From F1-120-MAGs238 sp964484185 (GTDB lineage Bacteria > Planctomycetota > Phycisphaerae > Phycisphaerales > UBA1924): DNA of 64,000 nt. A model generated the notes under the pieces. That model was not told where the DNA came from. It did no database searches and saw nothing but the letters and a program-made list of their open reading frames with translations. Shown here piece by piece: positions 34,405 to 43,593 of the stretch; the first letter of the stretch is position 1; the number at the start of each line of letters is the position of its first letter. The stretch spans positions 1 through 64,000 of the forward strand of contig CAZAEQ010000023.1 of assembly GCA_964484185.1 (NCBI GenBank). Reading direction: 5' to 3'. A program made the position numbers and the translations under genes.

Positions 34405-37400
34405 ATGAACATCGGAATGAGTGCATCGGGAATTGCCGCTATTTCAGCTTGTGTCGCGATCGCGTTCGCGCAGCCGACCGCGCTGGTACCACCAGAAAAT
34501 GGACCGCGACGGGTTGATACTGGATGGCACAGCTTGTGGAATGCGATGGTGCATGTCAAGCCTGGAGAAGTTCTCGAGCATGCGACTGTGGTGATTCGCG
34601 ATGGAAAGATTGAAGCCGTGCTCAAAGGTGAAGGTGACGCAGCAGGACCAAAGCCGATGGGGCCGCGAATCTGGGACTGTACTGGGCTGCATGTGTATGC
34701 GGGGTTCATCGATCCATATGTGGAGGTAGAGGTTCCGCGGCCACCACGCGAAGAGGCGGGCGCACATTGGAACGCGCGGGTGACGCCGCAGCGCAAGGCG
34801 ATTGATTCAAATGGACCTGATGAGGCGACGCGGCAGACCTTGCGATCACTTGGGTTTGTGGCGGCAGGAATCTCGCCGCGGGCGGGGATCTTTCGAGGAA
34901 CCGGCGCGGTGGTGAGTTTGAGAAAACCCGCAGAAACCGCGGCGGGCTCGCCACCGGCGGTGTATGTCGGCAGCGCGTTTCACGCGTTGGGATTTGATCA
35001 ACAGGATGAGAGTCGAGAACTTGAAGCGATCTGGGGCGGATATCCAAACTCACAGATGGGCGCGATTGCGGTTGTGCGGCAGACTTTGCTGGATTCGCAG
35101 TGGCAGGCAGAAGCGCGGAAGCGCGGGGAGGCGATTGCGCCAAACTGTGTGGATGTGCTGGCAAAGGGATCAGCGCCGGAGATGATGCTGTTTGATGCGC
35201 AGGATGAACTTGATGTGTTGCGCATTGCCAAGATCGCCAAAGAGTTTGACCGGAAGATGGTGGTGGTCGGCGCCGGGACGGAGTATCAGCGATATGCACC
35301 GATTGCGCAAGACGGGTTGTTCTTGATTGAACCGCTGAGGTACCCAAAGGCGCCGGAAGTTGGAACGCCGGGAGAGCAGGAGGCGATTGAACTTAAGACG
35401 ATGATGGAGTGGGAGGCCGCGCCGTTTAATCTGTCGCGGCTTGAAAATGCGGGGATCAAGTGCTGTGTCACGACCGCGAGACTCAAAGATCGCAAGCAAT
35501 TCGACGACGCACTTCGACTGGCAATGAAGGCGGGGATAACTGCAGATGTTGCTCTGGCGATGGTCACAACACGCCCGGCGGCGTTGATGGGAGTGGCAGG
35601 GCAACTTGGGACAATTGAAACTGGCAAGATTGCGAGCATGATGGTGACGGACCAGGACTACTTTGCAACTGGGCCCGGAACTGGTCCCGCGGCGGCAGTC
35701 AAGAAATGGAAACCTGCCAAGGTGCGCGATGTGTGGATTGATGGTGTGCGGCATGAAATTACGCCGCGGCCGGAGCAGGAATTGGCGGGGAGCTGGGATG
35801 TAAAGCTTGTCGGCGCACCGGGACAGCGGACGCTCGAAATCGGTGCTGGCAATGAGATCAAAGTGACGAAAATGTGGGAAGATGCGGCGACGAACAAGGA
35901 GCATGCCAAGGCCCGCGAGACCAAGGCGGAGAAGGTGTTGCTCGACAACGGGCGATTGACGTTTCAATTTGATCATGAACCGCTGGGTGATCCGGGCGTG
36001 TTTGTCATGTCGGCGATGGTGCGAGATGGCGGTATGGTTGGTGTGGGAACACGAAGCGATGGCAAAGTGTTCCAGTGGAGCGCTGCACGCAAGGCACCGG
36101 CGTTGAAAGGGTCGTGGGCGGTTGTGTATGACAACAATGCGGCGGCACCGGAAACACTGGTGTTTGATGCGGAAAATCAACTTCAAGTTCTGGATTCGGC
36201 AGGCAAAAGCTCGACGCCGACGAATGTGAAGTTTAATGGCGGGCAGCTTTCTTACACACTCATTGAGCCTGGAATTACACGCGGAGTTCTTGCGGAAGCG
36301 GAACTCGAGGCGGAAGAAACTCCTCGCGTCTTGAAGGGTGTCACAATCACCGGAGACACACGCACACAGTGGACAGCTACAGAGAGCCTTCCAACGGGAA
36401 CGTGGCGGGTGTTTGAAGCCGATGGACAGCCGCGTGATGTTGGACTGGAGACGGGACTTTGGATCGTGATCACTGACAATTCGCTGACGCTGCGGTTTGT
36501 GCGGGACAAAAAGGAGGGCGACACAGGTCCGGGCAAGTTCAAGACGGTGACTATCAAGGCCGAGGATTTCAAGGTTGATGGCACGACCATCACTTTCAAA
36601 CATGACTTCAAGGCTCTGGGGTCAGACGGTACAAGCACTGATACTGCGACCATTCGGGGCAACGAACTGATTGGCGAGAGCACGCTCCAGGATGGCTCCA
36701 AGCACACCTACAAGGCTCGTCGCGATGTGAAGGCGGAGCCGTATGAAGATAAAGATGCGTGGCGGATTGCAAACACGCCAACGAAGCTGCCAGTTCCTTT
36801 TGGTCCGTATGGCTTGCTGTCATATCCCGCCGCGAAGAACGTGATTGTGACCGGAGCGACGATTTGGACGAGCAGCAATGCGGGCGTGATTGAAGGTGGC
36901 ACGCTGATTGTTCGAGATGGGAAGATATCAGCGGTGCTGAAAGCAGGTGTAGAGATTCCAGCAGGTGTTGGCGGCGAAGGCTGGACACTGATTGATGGCA
37001 AAGGCAAGCATGTCACCGCTGGCATTATCGATTGTCACTCACACACAGGCATTTCTCGCGGCGTCAATGAAAGCGGCGAAGCGATCACTGCTGAAGTTCG
37101 AATAGAAGATGTCACGAATCCTGATTCGATCAACTGGTATCGCCAGCTTGGTGGTGGCGTCACGACTGTCAATAGTCTGCACGGAAGCGCGAATGCCATT
37201 GGTGGCCAGAATTGTGTGAACAAGATTCGCTGGGGTGCAGCGCGGCCCGATGACATGCATTTTGCAGGGGCGATTCCCGGGATCAAGTTTGCACTGGGCG
37301 AAAACCCCAAAGGCAGCAATGGGTCGCGCAACAGCACCAGATACCCACAGAGCCGCATGGGAGTTGAAACGCTCATCCGCGATCGATTTATTGCGGCGGA

Positions 37401-38208
37401 TGAATATCGCAAAGCAAAGGCTGCTGGAACGATGATTCGGACTGACCTTGAACTGGAGCCGCTGGCGCAGGTGCTCGATGGCACCCGCCTGGTTCATGCT
37501 CACTCGTACAGGCAGGATGAAATCGTGATGCTGGCAATGGTTGCGAAGGATTTTGGATTCAAGATCGGGACGTATCAACACATTCTTGAAGGGTACAAGG
37601 TCGCTGAAGTCATCAGAGAACACGCGATTGGCGCGAGCGGCTTTGCCGACTGGTGGGCGTACAAGGTTGAAGTCCAGGATGCAATTCCTCAGGGGCTGCC
37701 GCTGATGTCGAAGCAAGGTGTGAATGTCAGCTTCAATTCCGACAGCGATGAAATGGCCCGGCGACTGAATATCGAAGCTGGCAAGGGTGTGAAGTATGGC
37801 GGCCTGACTGAAGTTGAAGCTCTCAAGTTCATCACCATCAATCCCGCGATCCAACTCAAAATTGATGCAAAAGTCGGAAGCCTGGAAGCAGGAAAAGATG
37901 CCGACTTTGTGATCTGGTCCCGGGCACCACTTTCCGGTCTTGCGAAATGCGAAGCAACATACATTGACGGTGCAGAGATGTTCTCGCTCGCAAGGGACGC
38001 CGAGGCACGCGAAGAGATCAAGCGTGAGCGTTCCCGCTTGATTCAGAAACTGCTGGTTGGAGCCAAGAAGAAAGACAAGAAAGACGGCGACGAGCCTGAA
38101 ACCAACAAGAAGGCTGACCCGAAACTGCGTGACCACTATGCGGAGTTGATGCGGGGCGGACACTACCCCGGCTCGAACTTGCCCGGAGAATGCGGATGTG
38201 GCGAGTGA
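34405..38208 (+). CDS. Tandem amidohydrolase-like exported protein
   Basis: A 1267-residue exported protein with two amidohydrolase modules joined by a beta-rich middle region. The signal peptide is SASGIAAISACVAIAFAQ. The first module (about 45-450) has the usual entry strand GLHVYAGFIDPYVEV, but lacks the HxH metal motif. The second (about 820-1230) keeps it in GIIDCHSHTG and has later His residues in LVHAHSY and YQHILEG, so only it looks metal-binding. The middle region (about 460-810) has two units of similar strands (SWDVKLVG, TWRVFEADG). A related single-module gene follows 29 bases downstream. The substrate is unknown; imidazolonepropionase-like relatives act on cyclic amides or peptides. 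Confidence 0.85.
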   Translation: MNIGMSASGIAAISACVAIAFAQPTALVPPENGPRRVDTGWHSLWNAMVHVKPGEVLEHATVVIRDGKIEAVLKGEGDAAGPKPMGPRIWDCTGLHVYAGFIDPYVEVEVPRPPREEAGAHWNARVTPQRKAIDSNGPDEATRQTLRSLGFVAAGISPRAGIFRGTGAVVSLRKPAETAAGSPPAVYVGSAFHALGFDQQDESRELEAIWGGYPNSQMGAIAVVRQTLLDSQWQAEARKRGEAIAPNCVDVLAKGSAPEMMLFDAQDELDVLRIAKIAKEFDRKMVVVGAGTEYQRYAPIAQDGLFLIEPLRYPKAPEVGTPGEQEAIELKTMMEWEAAPFNLSRLENAGIKCCVTTARLKDRKQFDDALRLAMKAGITADVALAMVTTRPAALMGVAGQLGTIETGKIASMMVTDQDYFATGPGTGPAAAVKKWKPAKVRDVWIDGVRHEITPRPEQELAGSWDVKLVGAPGQRTLEIGAGNEIKVTKMWEDAATNKEHAKARETKAEKVLLDNGRLTFQFDHEPLGDPGVFVMSAMVRDGGMVGVGTRSDGKVFQWSAARKAPALKGSWAVVYDNNAAAPETLVFDAENQLQVLDSAGKSSTPTNVKFNGGQLSYTLIEPGITRGVLAEAELEAEETPRVLKGVTITGDTRTQWTATESLPTGTWRVFEADGQPRDVGLETGLWIVITDNSLTLRFVRDKKEGDTGPGKFKTVTIKAEDFKVDGTTITFKHDFKALGSDGTSTDTATIRGNELIGESTLQDGSKHTYKARRDVKAEPYEDKDAWRIANTPTKLPVPFGPYGLLSYPAAKNVIVTGATIWTSSNAGVIEGGTLIVRDGKISAVLKAGVEIPAGVGGEGWTLIDGKGKHVTAGIIDCHSHTGISRGVNESGEAITAEVRIEDVTNPDSINWYRQLGGGVTTVNSLHGSANAIGGQNCVNKIRWGAARPDDMHFAGAIPGIKFALGENPKGSNGSRNSTRYPQSRMGVETLIRDRFIAADEYRKAKAAGTMIRTDLELEPLAQVLDGTRLVHAHSYRQDEIVMLAMVAKDFGFKIGTYQHILEGYKVAEVIREHAIGASGFADWWAYKVEVQDAIPQGLPLMSKQGVNVSFNSDSDEMARRLNIEAGKGVKYGGLTEVEALKFITINPAIQLKIDAKVGSLEAGKDADFVIWSRAPLSGLAKCEATYIDGAEMFSLARDAEAREEIKRERSRLIQKLLVGAKKKDKKDGDEPETNKKADPKLRDHYAELMRGGHYPGSNLPGECGCGE

Positions 38209-38237
38209 TCAACAACACTTTTTCCAGGGACACTTCA

Positions 38238-39569
38238 ATGACACCTCTTACATCTTTGTTGGTAGCACTCTCAACGTTTGCAGTTTCCGCGGCAGCATTT
38301 GGCCAGGATCTGGGAGCGAGAGGATCGCCTCAGAAACGAGCGATCTGCATTACCAACGCTGTTGTTCATCCAGTTTCTAAGCCGACAATCAGCCGCGGCT
38401 TTGTACTCTTTGATGCAGGCATCATCAAGGAAGTTGGCGCGGGCGACCCCGTCATCAATGGTAACATCGAAGTGATTGATGCCAAAGGGCATCACGTGTA
38501 CCCCGGCCTCATCGCCGCGGCAACACAGCTTGGCATGGAGGAAATCTCCACCGATCGCGGCTCAAACGATTCGAGCGAAACCGGTGACATGAAACCAGAG
38601 GTCTACGCGTCTTCTGCCATCAATCCAGATTCGACTCTCATTCCGGTGCAGCGCTCCAACGGAATCTTGAGCTTCATCGCATTCCCAACCGGCGGCACAA
38701 TTCGAGGCCATGCCTCCGCGATCCGTGCAGATGGATGGACTAGCCTCGACATGACACTCGCGCAAGATGTCGGTCTGATCATCAATTGGCCACTTGTGCG
38801 GCCAATCACGGCCGACTTCATGGACAAAGGCGCAGAGGAACAGCGCAAGGAGATTCGCCAGAAGCTGGATGCAATCGATGGGTTCTTCTCGCAAGCCCAG
38901 GCGTATGCGGCGCGTCGGGCAAGCGATCCAAAGCTGCCGCGAGATGTGCGGTTTGATGGGATGTTGAGCGTCATGCCGGGCGAATCAGACAGCCCGGGAA
39001 AAACACAGAAGCCGGTGCTCATCAGTGCGCAAGATGTAGACCAGATCACAAGCGCAGTTACCTGGGCGGCAGAACGCAAACTGCAAGCAGTGATCATCGG
39101 TGGTCGAGATGCCCCCCTTTGTTCTGAGCTCCTCAAGACCAACAACGTCAGTGTCGTAGTGCTGGGAACCCATGTCTTTCCGCGGCGGGATGACAGCCCA
39201 TACGACAGCGCGTTCACTTTGCCGCTGCAACTTGAGCAAGCTGGCATCACCTGGTGTCTGGCAAACAGCGACGAAACGGCACACCAGCGCACGCTGCCCG
39301 ATCAGGCGGCAACCGCGGTTGCATACGGCCTCGACGGGGAGCGAGCGGTCGCGGCAATCACGCTGAGCGTCGCACAGATCTTTGGTTTGAGCGATCGCAT
39401 TGGCTCGCTTGAAGCAGGAAAGGCCGCGACGCTCTTCATCTGCAGCAGCGATGTCCTTGAAGTTTCGAGCAATCCAACCCATGCATGGATCGATGGAAAG
39501 CTCGTCGATCTTTCAAACAAGCAGACCAAGCTCTATGACAAATATCGCGGGAAATATGAAGGCAAATGA
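38238..39569 (+). CDS. Exported amidohydrolase-like protein lacking the HxH motif
   Basis: A 443-residue amidohydrolase-fold protein with a signal peptide (SLLVALSTFAVSAAAFGQ). The start at 38238 is preceded by CAGGGA; an in-frame upstream ATG (38190) overlaps the previous gene. The fold is visible from TNAVVHPVSKPTISRGFVLF, GHHVYPGLIAAATQLG and the C-terminal IGSLEAGKAATLFI. At the position where HxH ligands are expected the sequence reads AAATQ, so mononuclear or binuclear metal catalysis as in active relatives is unlikely. It may act as a partner or binding subunit of the preceding tandem protein (inference). Confidence 0.8.
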   Translation: MTPLTSLLVALSTFAVSAAAFGQDLGARGSPQKRAICITNAVVHPVSKPTISRGFVLFDAGIIKEVGAGDPVINGNIEVIDAKGHHVYPGLIAAATQLGMEEISTDRGSNDSSETGDMKPEVYASSAINPDSTLIPVQRSNGILSFIAFPTGGTIRGHASAIRADGWTSLDMTLAQDVGLIINWPLVRPITADFMDKGAEEQRKEIRQKLDAIDGFFSQAQAYAARRASDPKLPRDVRFDGMLSVMPGESDSPGKTQKPVLISAQDVDQITSAVTWAAERKLQAVIIGGRDAPLCSELLKTNNVSVVVLGTHVFPRRDDSPYDSAFTLPLQLEQAGITWCLANSDETAHQRTLPDQAATAVAYGLDGERAVAAITLSVAQIFGLSDRIGSLEAGKAATLFICSSDVLEVSSNPTHAWIDGKLVDLSNKQTKLYDKYRGKYEGK

Positions 39570-39620
39570 GACCTTTGCGATCCGAGGGTTGCGTAGGTTC
39601 ATGCTCCTATCATTGCGAGC

Positions 39621-40379
39621 ATGACCACCACACAGACACGCCCTGATGCCCCCGCCCCGATAGTTGCCCGCGAAGGGTGGCCCATTGTGGCGTTGTTTGT
39701 GATTATCACAATCATCGCCAGCATCGGCGCAGCATTTATTCATCCGATCGCGGCCAGCATCGTCAGCTTTGTCGGGGTTGTGCTCAGCGGCTGGTGCATC
39801 TGGTTTTTCCGCGATCCACCTCGCGCTATCCCAACGGACCCTTCATTGGTCGTTTCTCCCGCCGATGGCCGCATCTGCATGATTGGTCCGGCGACACCGC
39901 CCGCTGACCTGAAACTCGACCCCGCGGTCACAAAGGACATGGTGCGAGTCTGCGTGTTCATGAACGTGTTCAATGTTCACGTCAACCGCGCCCCAGTTGC
40001 AGGCACCATTGAGCAAGTTCATTATTCACCGGGCAAATTTCTTAACGCCGCGGTAGACAAAGCAAGCACCGACAACGAGCGCAGTGCTCTGGTCCTGAAG
40101 ATGCCCGATGGTCGCAGGGTGGTGAGCATTCAGATTGCCGGCCTGGTAGCCCGCAGAATTATCTGCCGCGTGAAAGCGGGAGTTTCCCTGATCGCTGGTG
40201 AGCGCTACGGGCTCATACGGTTCGGCTCACGAGTCGATGTGTATATGCCTGCGGGAACGGTGGTCAAAGTGCAACTTGGGCAGATTGTGATCGCGGGCGA
40301 AACAGTTCTTGCGGAATTGCAGCCGGCGGCGGGCACTACGGGCTCAAAGTCAGAAGCACTCGCATCGGCAGGAGCCTGA
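39621..40379 (+). CDS. psd: Phosphatidylserine decarboxylase
   Basis: A 252-residue membrane enzyme that converts phosphatidylserine to phosphatidylethanolamine. Two N-terminal hydrophobic segments (about 20-60) precede a WFFRDP motif and the catalytic domain. Self-cleavage occurs at the Gly-Ser pair of RFGSRVDVY (Gly202-Ser203), which generates the pyruvoyl group; this is the FGS variant of the usual LGST motif. The short length is typical of the PSD-A subgroup, with VSPADGRI and FMNVFNVHVNRAP conserved. pssA starts one base after its stop, so the two genes form a phospholipid operon. Confidence 0.93.
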   Translation: MTTTQTRPDAPAPIVAREGWPIVALFVIITIIASIGAAFIHPIAASIVSFVGVVLSGWCIWFFRDPPRAIPTDPSLVVSPADGRICMIGPATPPADLKLDPAVTKDMVRVCVFMNVFNVHVNRAPVAGTIEQVHYSPGKFLNAAVDKASTDNERSALVLKMPDGRRVVSIQIAGLVARRIICRVKAGVSLIAGERYGLIRFGSRVDVYMPAGTVVKVQLGQIVIAGETVLAELQPAAGTTGSKSEALASAGA

Positions 40380-40380
40380 G

Positions 40381-41211
40381 ATGTTCTTCAAGTACCCATC
40401 CAACAAGCAAGATATTCCGCTCCGAAGACTGGTGCCGAATTTTATTACGACCACCGCACTGTGCTGCGGACTGGCGGCGATTCACGCCGCACTACAGCTG
40501 GAATTTAAGGACGCTCTGCTCTTTATCGCTGCGTCGATGGTGTTTGATGCGCTGGATGGGCGTGCAGCCCGCTTCCTGCGAGCTACCAGCAGCTTTGGAA
40601 ACGTGCTCGATTCTCTCTCAGACTTTCTTTCCTTCGGAATCGCTCCCGCAATCATCCTGTATCAGTGGATGCTGAAGAACGAAGAGTGGGCCGGACTGCT
40701 CGCGTGTATGCTGCTGGCTCTCTGCAGTGCGCTGCGGCTGGCACGATTCACCGCGGCAACGACTGGCCCATCGTCGACCACACCGCTCACCCCTGCACAA
40801 CTCGCGCTCAACGCCAACTTTTTCGTAGGCATCCCCACTCCCGCTGCGGCATCTGCCGTGCTTATCCCTGTCTTGCTGGCCACTTCACGCTTTGGAACTA
40901 CGACCAACCTGGTCACCAACAAGTGGGTAGTGATCGCATTCACGATCTTCATCGCTCTCTTCATGGTCAGCCGTCAGCCCATGTTCAGCTTCAAGAAACT
41001 AAAGCTCAGCCGCACAAGCGTCGTCCCGCTACTGGTAGCGGTCGGGCTCGTGATCGTTGGCATCCGCTACGACATTCTGCTCACACTTGCAATTCTCTCT
41101 GGCCTCTATCTGCTGACCTTCCCGCTCGCGCTCTACAAACACCACGCGTTGTCGCGTCAGGCGCGAATTGAAGCTGCGGAGCCGGTCCGTGCAGAGGTTG
41201 CTGCCGTATGA
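40381..41211 (+). CDS. pssA: CDP-diacylglycerol-serine O-phosphatidyltransferase
   Basis: A 276-residue membrane enzyme making phosphatidylserine, the substrate for Psd. The CDP-alcohol phosphatidyltransferase signature D-G-x2-A-R-x8-G-x3-D-x3-D is complete in DGRAARFLRATSSFG followed by NVLDSLSD. Six to eight hydrophobic segments are visible, as expected. The ATG at 40381 has AGGAG nine bases upstream; the longer in-frame extension reads through psd. Its stop overlaps the next start (ATGA), so all three genes are translationally linked. Confidence 0.93.
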   Translation: MFFKYPSNKQDIPLRRLVPNFITTTALCCGLAAIHAALQLEFKDALLFIAASMVFDALDGRAARFLRATSSFGNVLDSLSDFLSFGIAPAIILYQWMLKNEEWAGLLACMLLALCSALRLARFTAATTGPSSTTPLTPAQLALNANFFVGIPTPAAASAVLIPVLLATSRFGTTTNLVTNKWVVIAFTIFIALFMVSRQPMFSFKKLKLSRTSVVPLLVAVGLVIVGIRYDILLTLAILSGLYLLTFPLALYKHHALSRQARIEAAEPVRAEVAAV

Positions 41212-42023
41212 CTTCGGCTCCCGACTCGCCTTCGATGGCCGCACAGATTGACAGCCGCTATCACGCGGCAATCTGGCTGGCTCGCGAAGCTGGCGAACGG
41301 ACACTCTCGCGATTTCAAACTGCGAAACTTGGCACCGAATCGAAGCGCGACGGCACACCCGTCACTCTCGCCGACCGCGATGCCGAGAAATTCTTGCGCG
41401 AGCGAATTGCTGACGAGTTTCCAGATGATGGAGTGCTCGGCGAAGAGTTCGGAGAAAAAGCCGGAACCAGCGGCATTCGCTGGATCCTCGACCCCATTGA
41501 TGGCACAAAAGCCTATATCTGCGGCGTTCCTCTCTACGGCACACTGATCGCCGTCGAGGTGAACGGAATCGCGACAATCGGCGTGATCGAACTTCCCGCA
41601 CTCAGTGAACGTGTATATGGCTGTCTTGGTCGGGGAGCACTCTGGCAACGCGGCGACCGAACTCCCGAAGTTGCGAAAGTCTCGGCGACGAGCACCTTGA
41701 GCGAAGCGGTGTTCTGCTACACAGATGATGCGTTGTTCAAGAAACACGGTCGCGAAGGTTTTCTGGATCGGATCAAGAACAGCACGAAACTCTGCCGCGG
41801 ATGGAACGATTGCTATTCCTATGCGCTCCTCGCAACCGGCCGCTGCGATGTCGTTGCAGATCCGGTCATGGAACTTTGGGATGTCGCCGCACTCGCTCCG
41901 ATCATTCGCGAAGCGGGTGGGAAACTTACGGATTTTGCAGGACAGGTTGCGCTAGCGCGCGAGTGCATTGCGTCAAACGGGTTGCTCCATGATGCTGCTA
42001 TCGAGTGTGCCCAGCAGCGTTAG
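41208..42023 (+). CDS. Inositol monophosphatase-family phosphatase (HisN-like)
   Basis: A 271-residue Mg-dependent phosphatase of the IMPase family. Motifs are VTLADRDAEKFLRERI, GEEFGEK (metal Glu), ILDPIDGTKAYI (the DPIDGT signature) and a C-terminal ELWDVAALAPIIREAGG (WDxAA). Residues after the signature (KAYICGVPLYGTLIAVE) resemble the histidinol-phosphatase HisN subgroup, but inositol-1-phosphate or a phospholipid head group precursor is possible given the neighbours. It starts in an ATGA overlap with pssA. Confidence 0.85.
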   Translation: MTSAPDSPSMAAQIDSRYHAAIWLAREAGERTLSRFQTAKLGTESKRDGTPVTLADRDAEKFLRERIADEFPDDGVLGEEFGEKAGTSGIRWILDPIDGTKAYICGVPLYGTLIAVEVNGIATIGVIELPALSERVYGCLGRGALWQRGDRTPEVAKVSATSTLSEAVFCYTDDALFKKHGREGFLDRIKNSTKLCRGWNDCYSYALLATGRCDVVADPVMELWDVAALAPIIREAGGKLTDFAGQVALARECIASNGLLHDAAIECAQQR

Positions 42024-42029
42024 GAATGG

Positions 42030-42857
42030 TCAGAATCTCTTGTGCGCTTCGCGCTGCGATGGTGGCGGGGCCTTCAAAATTGCACGTGCAAGCGTCAGAT
42101 CCGCCGTTCGCGTGATCTTCAGATTGGACGATTCGCCGCTGACAATTCGAACTTTCTGGCCGAGCCTTTCGATCAACCCAGCATCATCAGTTGAGCCCAG
42201 GTCTTTCTGCGCATACGCACGCACGAAGAGTTCCTTCGCAAAAATCTGTGGCGTCTGCACGATCACCAAATTCTCCCGTGGCACGGTTTCCTTCACAATC
42301 CGCGGCGGGTCGGCCTTGGGCTTTGCTCCCAGGATTCGTGCCAGCGGATCATCTTCCTCTTCATCTGCACCCGCAGCATCGAGTTCGACGCGCTTGATGG
42401 TGTCAGCGACATCAACAGTCGGAATGACTGCGGGATGTTTTTCCGCCGCGTCGACCATGCGCTGAATGAGGTCCTGAGATGTGCAGGGCCGCGCGGCATC
42501 GTGCACTGCGATGTGCGTGATCGATTCGCCGGCAGGAAGAGCGAGGAGGCAGTCGAGCGCAGCCTTGACGGATTGATAGCGGAATTCCTTGCCGCCGCGG
42601 CAGAGCGTTGCGCCCATCAACCCCAGTCGATCACCGTGACGAGCTTTGAACTCCGCGAATTCTTCTGCGTCGGCCGGTCCAGCGACGACAATTGCCTTGA
42701 TAAGCGGCCCGACTTCGGCGTGATTCACAAAATTTTCAATCGTTCGTTGCAGCACAGGACGGCCGCCCAGATCTTCATCGAGCTTGGAACGAAGCGCTCC
42801 AGATGCGAGATAACGCGTGCCGGACCCGCCTGCTGGAATAAGAAGAGCCAGATTCAT
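42030..42857 (-). CDS. ispD: 2-C-methyl-D-erythritol 4-phosphate cytidylyltransferase
   Basis: A 275-residue enzyme of the non-mevalonate isoprenoid pathway. PAGGSGTRY is the nucleotide-binding loop; the conserved HDAARPC, VADTIKRV and a TVPRENLVIVQTPQ segment follow, as does TDDAGLIERLG. It is about 40 residues longer than usual because of an acidic insertion (about residues 170-198, AGADEEEDDPLARILG) before the TVPRENL segment. The ATG at 42857 begins exactly at the family's first strand; a longer frame upstream reads through repeat sequence. It is convergent with the IMPase gene. Confidence 0.93.
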   Translation of the reverse strand: MNLALLIPAGGSGTRYLASGALRSKLDEDLGGRPVLQRTIENFVNHAEVGPLIKAIVVAGPADAEEFAEFKARHGDRLGLMGATLCRGGKEFRYQSVKAALDCLLALPAGESITHIAVHDAARPCTSQDLIQRMVDAAEKHPAVIPTVDVADTIKRVELDAAGADEEEDDPLARILGAKPKADPPRIVKETVPRENLVIVQTPQIFAKELFVRAYAQKDLGSTDDAGLIERLGQKVRIVSGESSNLKITRTADLTLARAILKAPPPSQREAHKRF

Positions 42858-43020
42858 GCGATGAGGATACGCGCCTCTCGCTTTTGAGGGAAAGTTGATC
42901 GGTGTATTGATGAGAACATGCAGGCCGCGAATACGTATAGAGAGGTGCGAAGGAAGAACTTCGCCCCTACGATTGGCTTCGTGCAAAAAGCACGACAAAG
43001 CCTCGCAGGGAAAAAGACGA

Positions 43021-43040
43021 GGTGGCACGGCAGTGCCACC
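43021..43040. repeat. REP-like palindrome
   Basis: GGTGGCAC and GTGCCACC form a perfect 8-bp stem with a GGCA loop, between ispD and ssrA. Confidence 0.8.
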
Positions 43041-43084
43041 CCGCACTTTCAGTGTGAAGTTTGGTTTGTTGTCTTTGACAAGTA

Positions 43085-43434
43085 GGGGCCGAATTTGGAT
43101 TCGACCGGACAAGAACTTTGAATTGGTTGCGTGTCCAGGAGCATGCTTGCCTGGTAAAAAGTATGTAAAAAATTGATTGCCAATACGCGTTCATACGCTC
43201 TCGCGGCCTAAGTGGCTGTGACGATTTGCTGCCGACGCCCGATGGGCGGCAAATCGAAGACATCGGGCTGGTTCCCGCACGGCGCCTCCGGGCGCGGGGA
43301 TGAGAAAATCGGGGGCTGGATTGCACAGAAGATTGTCGATTGTCGTCTGTGCAGTTGAGATTAATGAATCGAATACACACGTAGAAGCTACTCGGAGACT
43401 GTCTGGCACTGGGGTTCGATTCCCCACGGCTCCA
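43085..43434 (+). ncRNA. ssrA: tmRNA
   Basis: A complete 350-base transfer-messenger RNA, which rescues stalled ribosomes and tags incomplete proteins. The 5' end GGGGCCG pairs with the 3' CGGCTCC to form the acceptor stem (one GU pair); the typical TTTGGATTCGACCGG follows the 5' end, and the T arm is GGGG-TTCGATT-CCCC. The tag reading frame is 43179-43211: resume codon GCC, then AAT ACG CGT TCA TAC GCT CTC GCG GCC and TAA, giving ANTRSYALAA. The terminal CCA is not encoded (A then TTT). It is a one-piece, not permuted, tmRNA. Confidence 0.96.
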
Positions 43435-43539
43435 TTTCAACGCGACCGCTGGGACTTCGGTTCCGTGTCGTTGCGCTGTCCCTCTGTGAATGCAATACGG
43501 TTCACGACAGAACGCATCGCCGAGGTGCAATCACAAATA

Positions 43540-43566
43540 GCCGCGATCTGTTGATCGCGGCCTTTG
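43540..43566 (+). terminator. Probable terminator of ssrA
   Basis: GCCGCGATC and GATCGCGGC form a 9-bp stem with a TGTT loop, followed by a weak CTTTGTG tract. It lies 105 bases after the mature tmRNA end. Confidence 0.6.
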
Positions 43567-43593
43567 TGACTGTACTGCGAATGTCGCACTAGT

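Noticed and set aside
35170..36603. Long minus-strand open frame (477 codons) inside the tandem amidohydrolase gene
   Set aside because: It is a His/Arg/Cys-rich mirror of well-supported coding sequence and lacks any family motif or ribosome binding site.
37039..38163. Minus-strand open frame (374 codons) inside the same gene
   Set aside because: It is an antisense shadow of the second amidohydrolase module, which has clear metal-binding motifs in the plus frame.
43400..43434. Possible tRNA, from the GGTTCGATTCCCC T-arm
   Set aside because: No anticodon arm precedes it; pairing with the 5' GGGGCCG at 43085 and the ANTRSYALAA tag show it is the 3' end of tmRNA.
42967..43530. Minus-strand open frame of 187 codons across ssrA
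   Set aside because: It spans the whole tmRNA gene and a palindrome, and its product resembles no protein.
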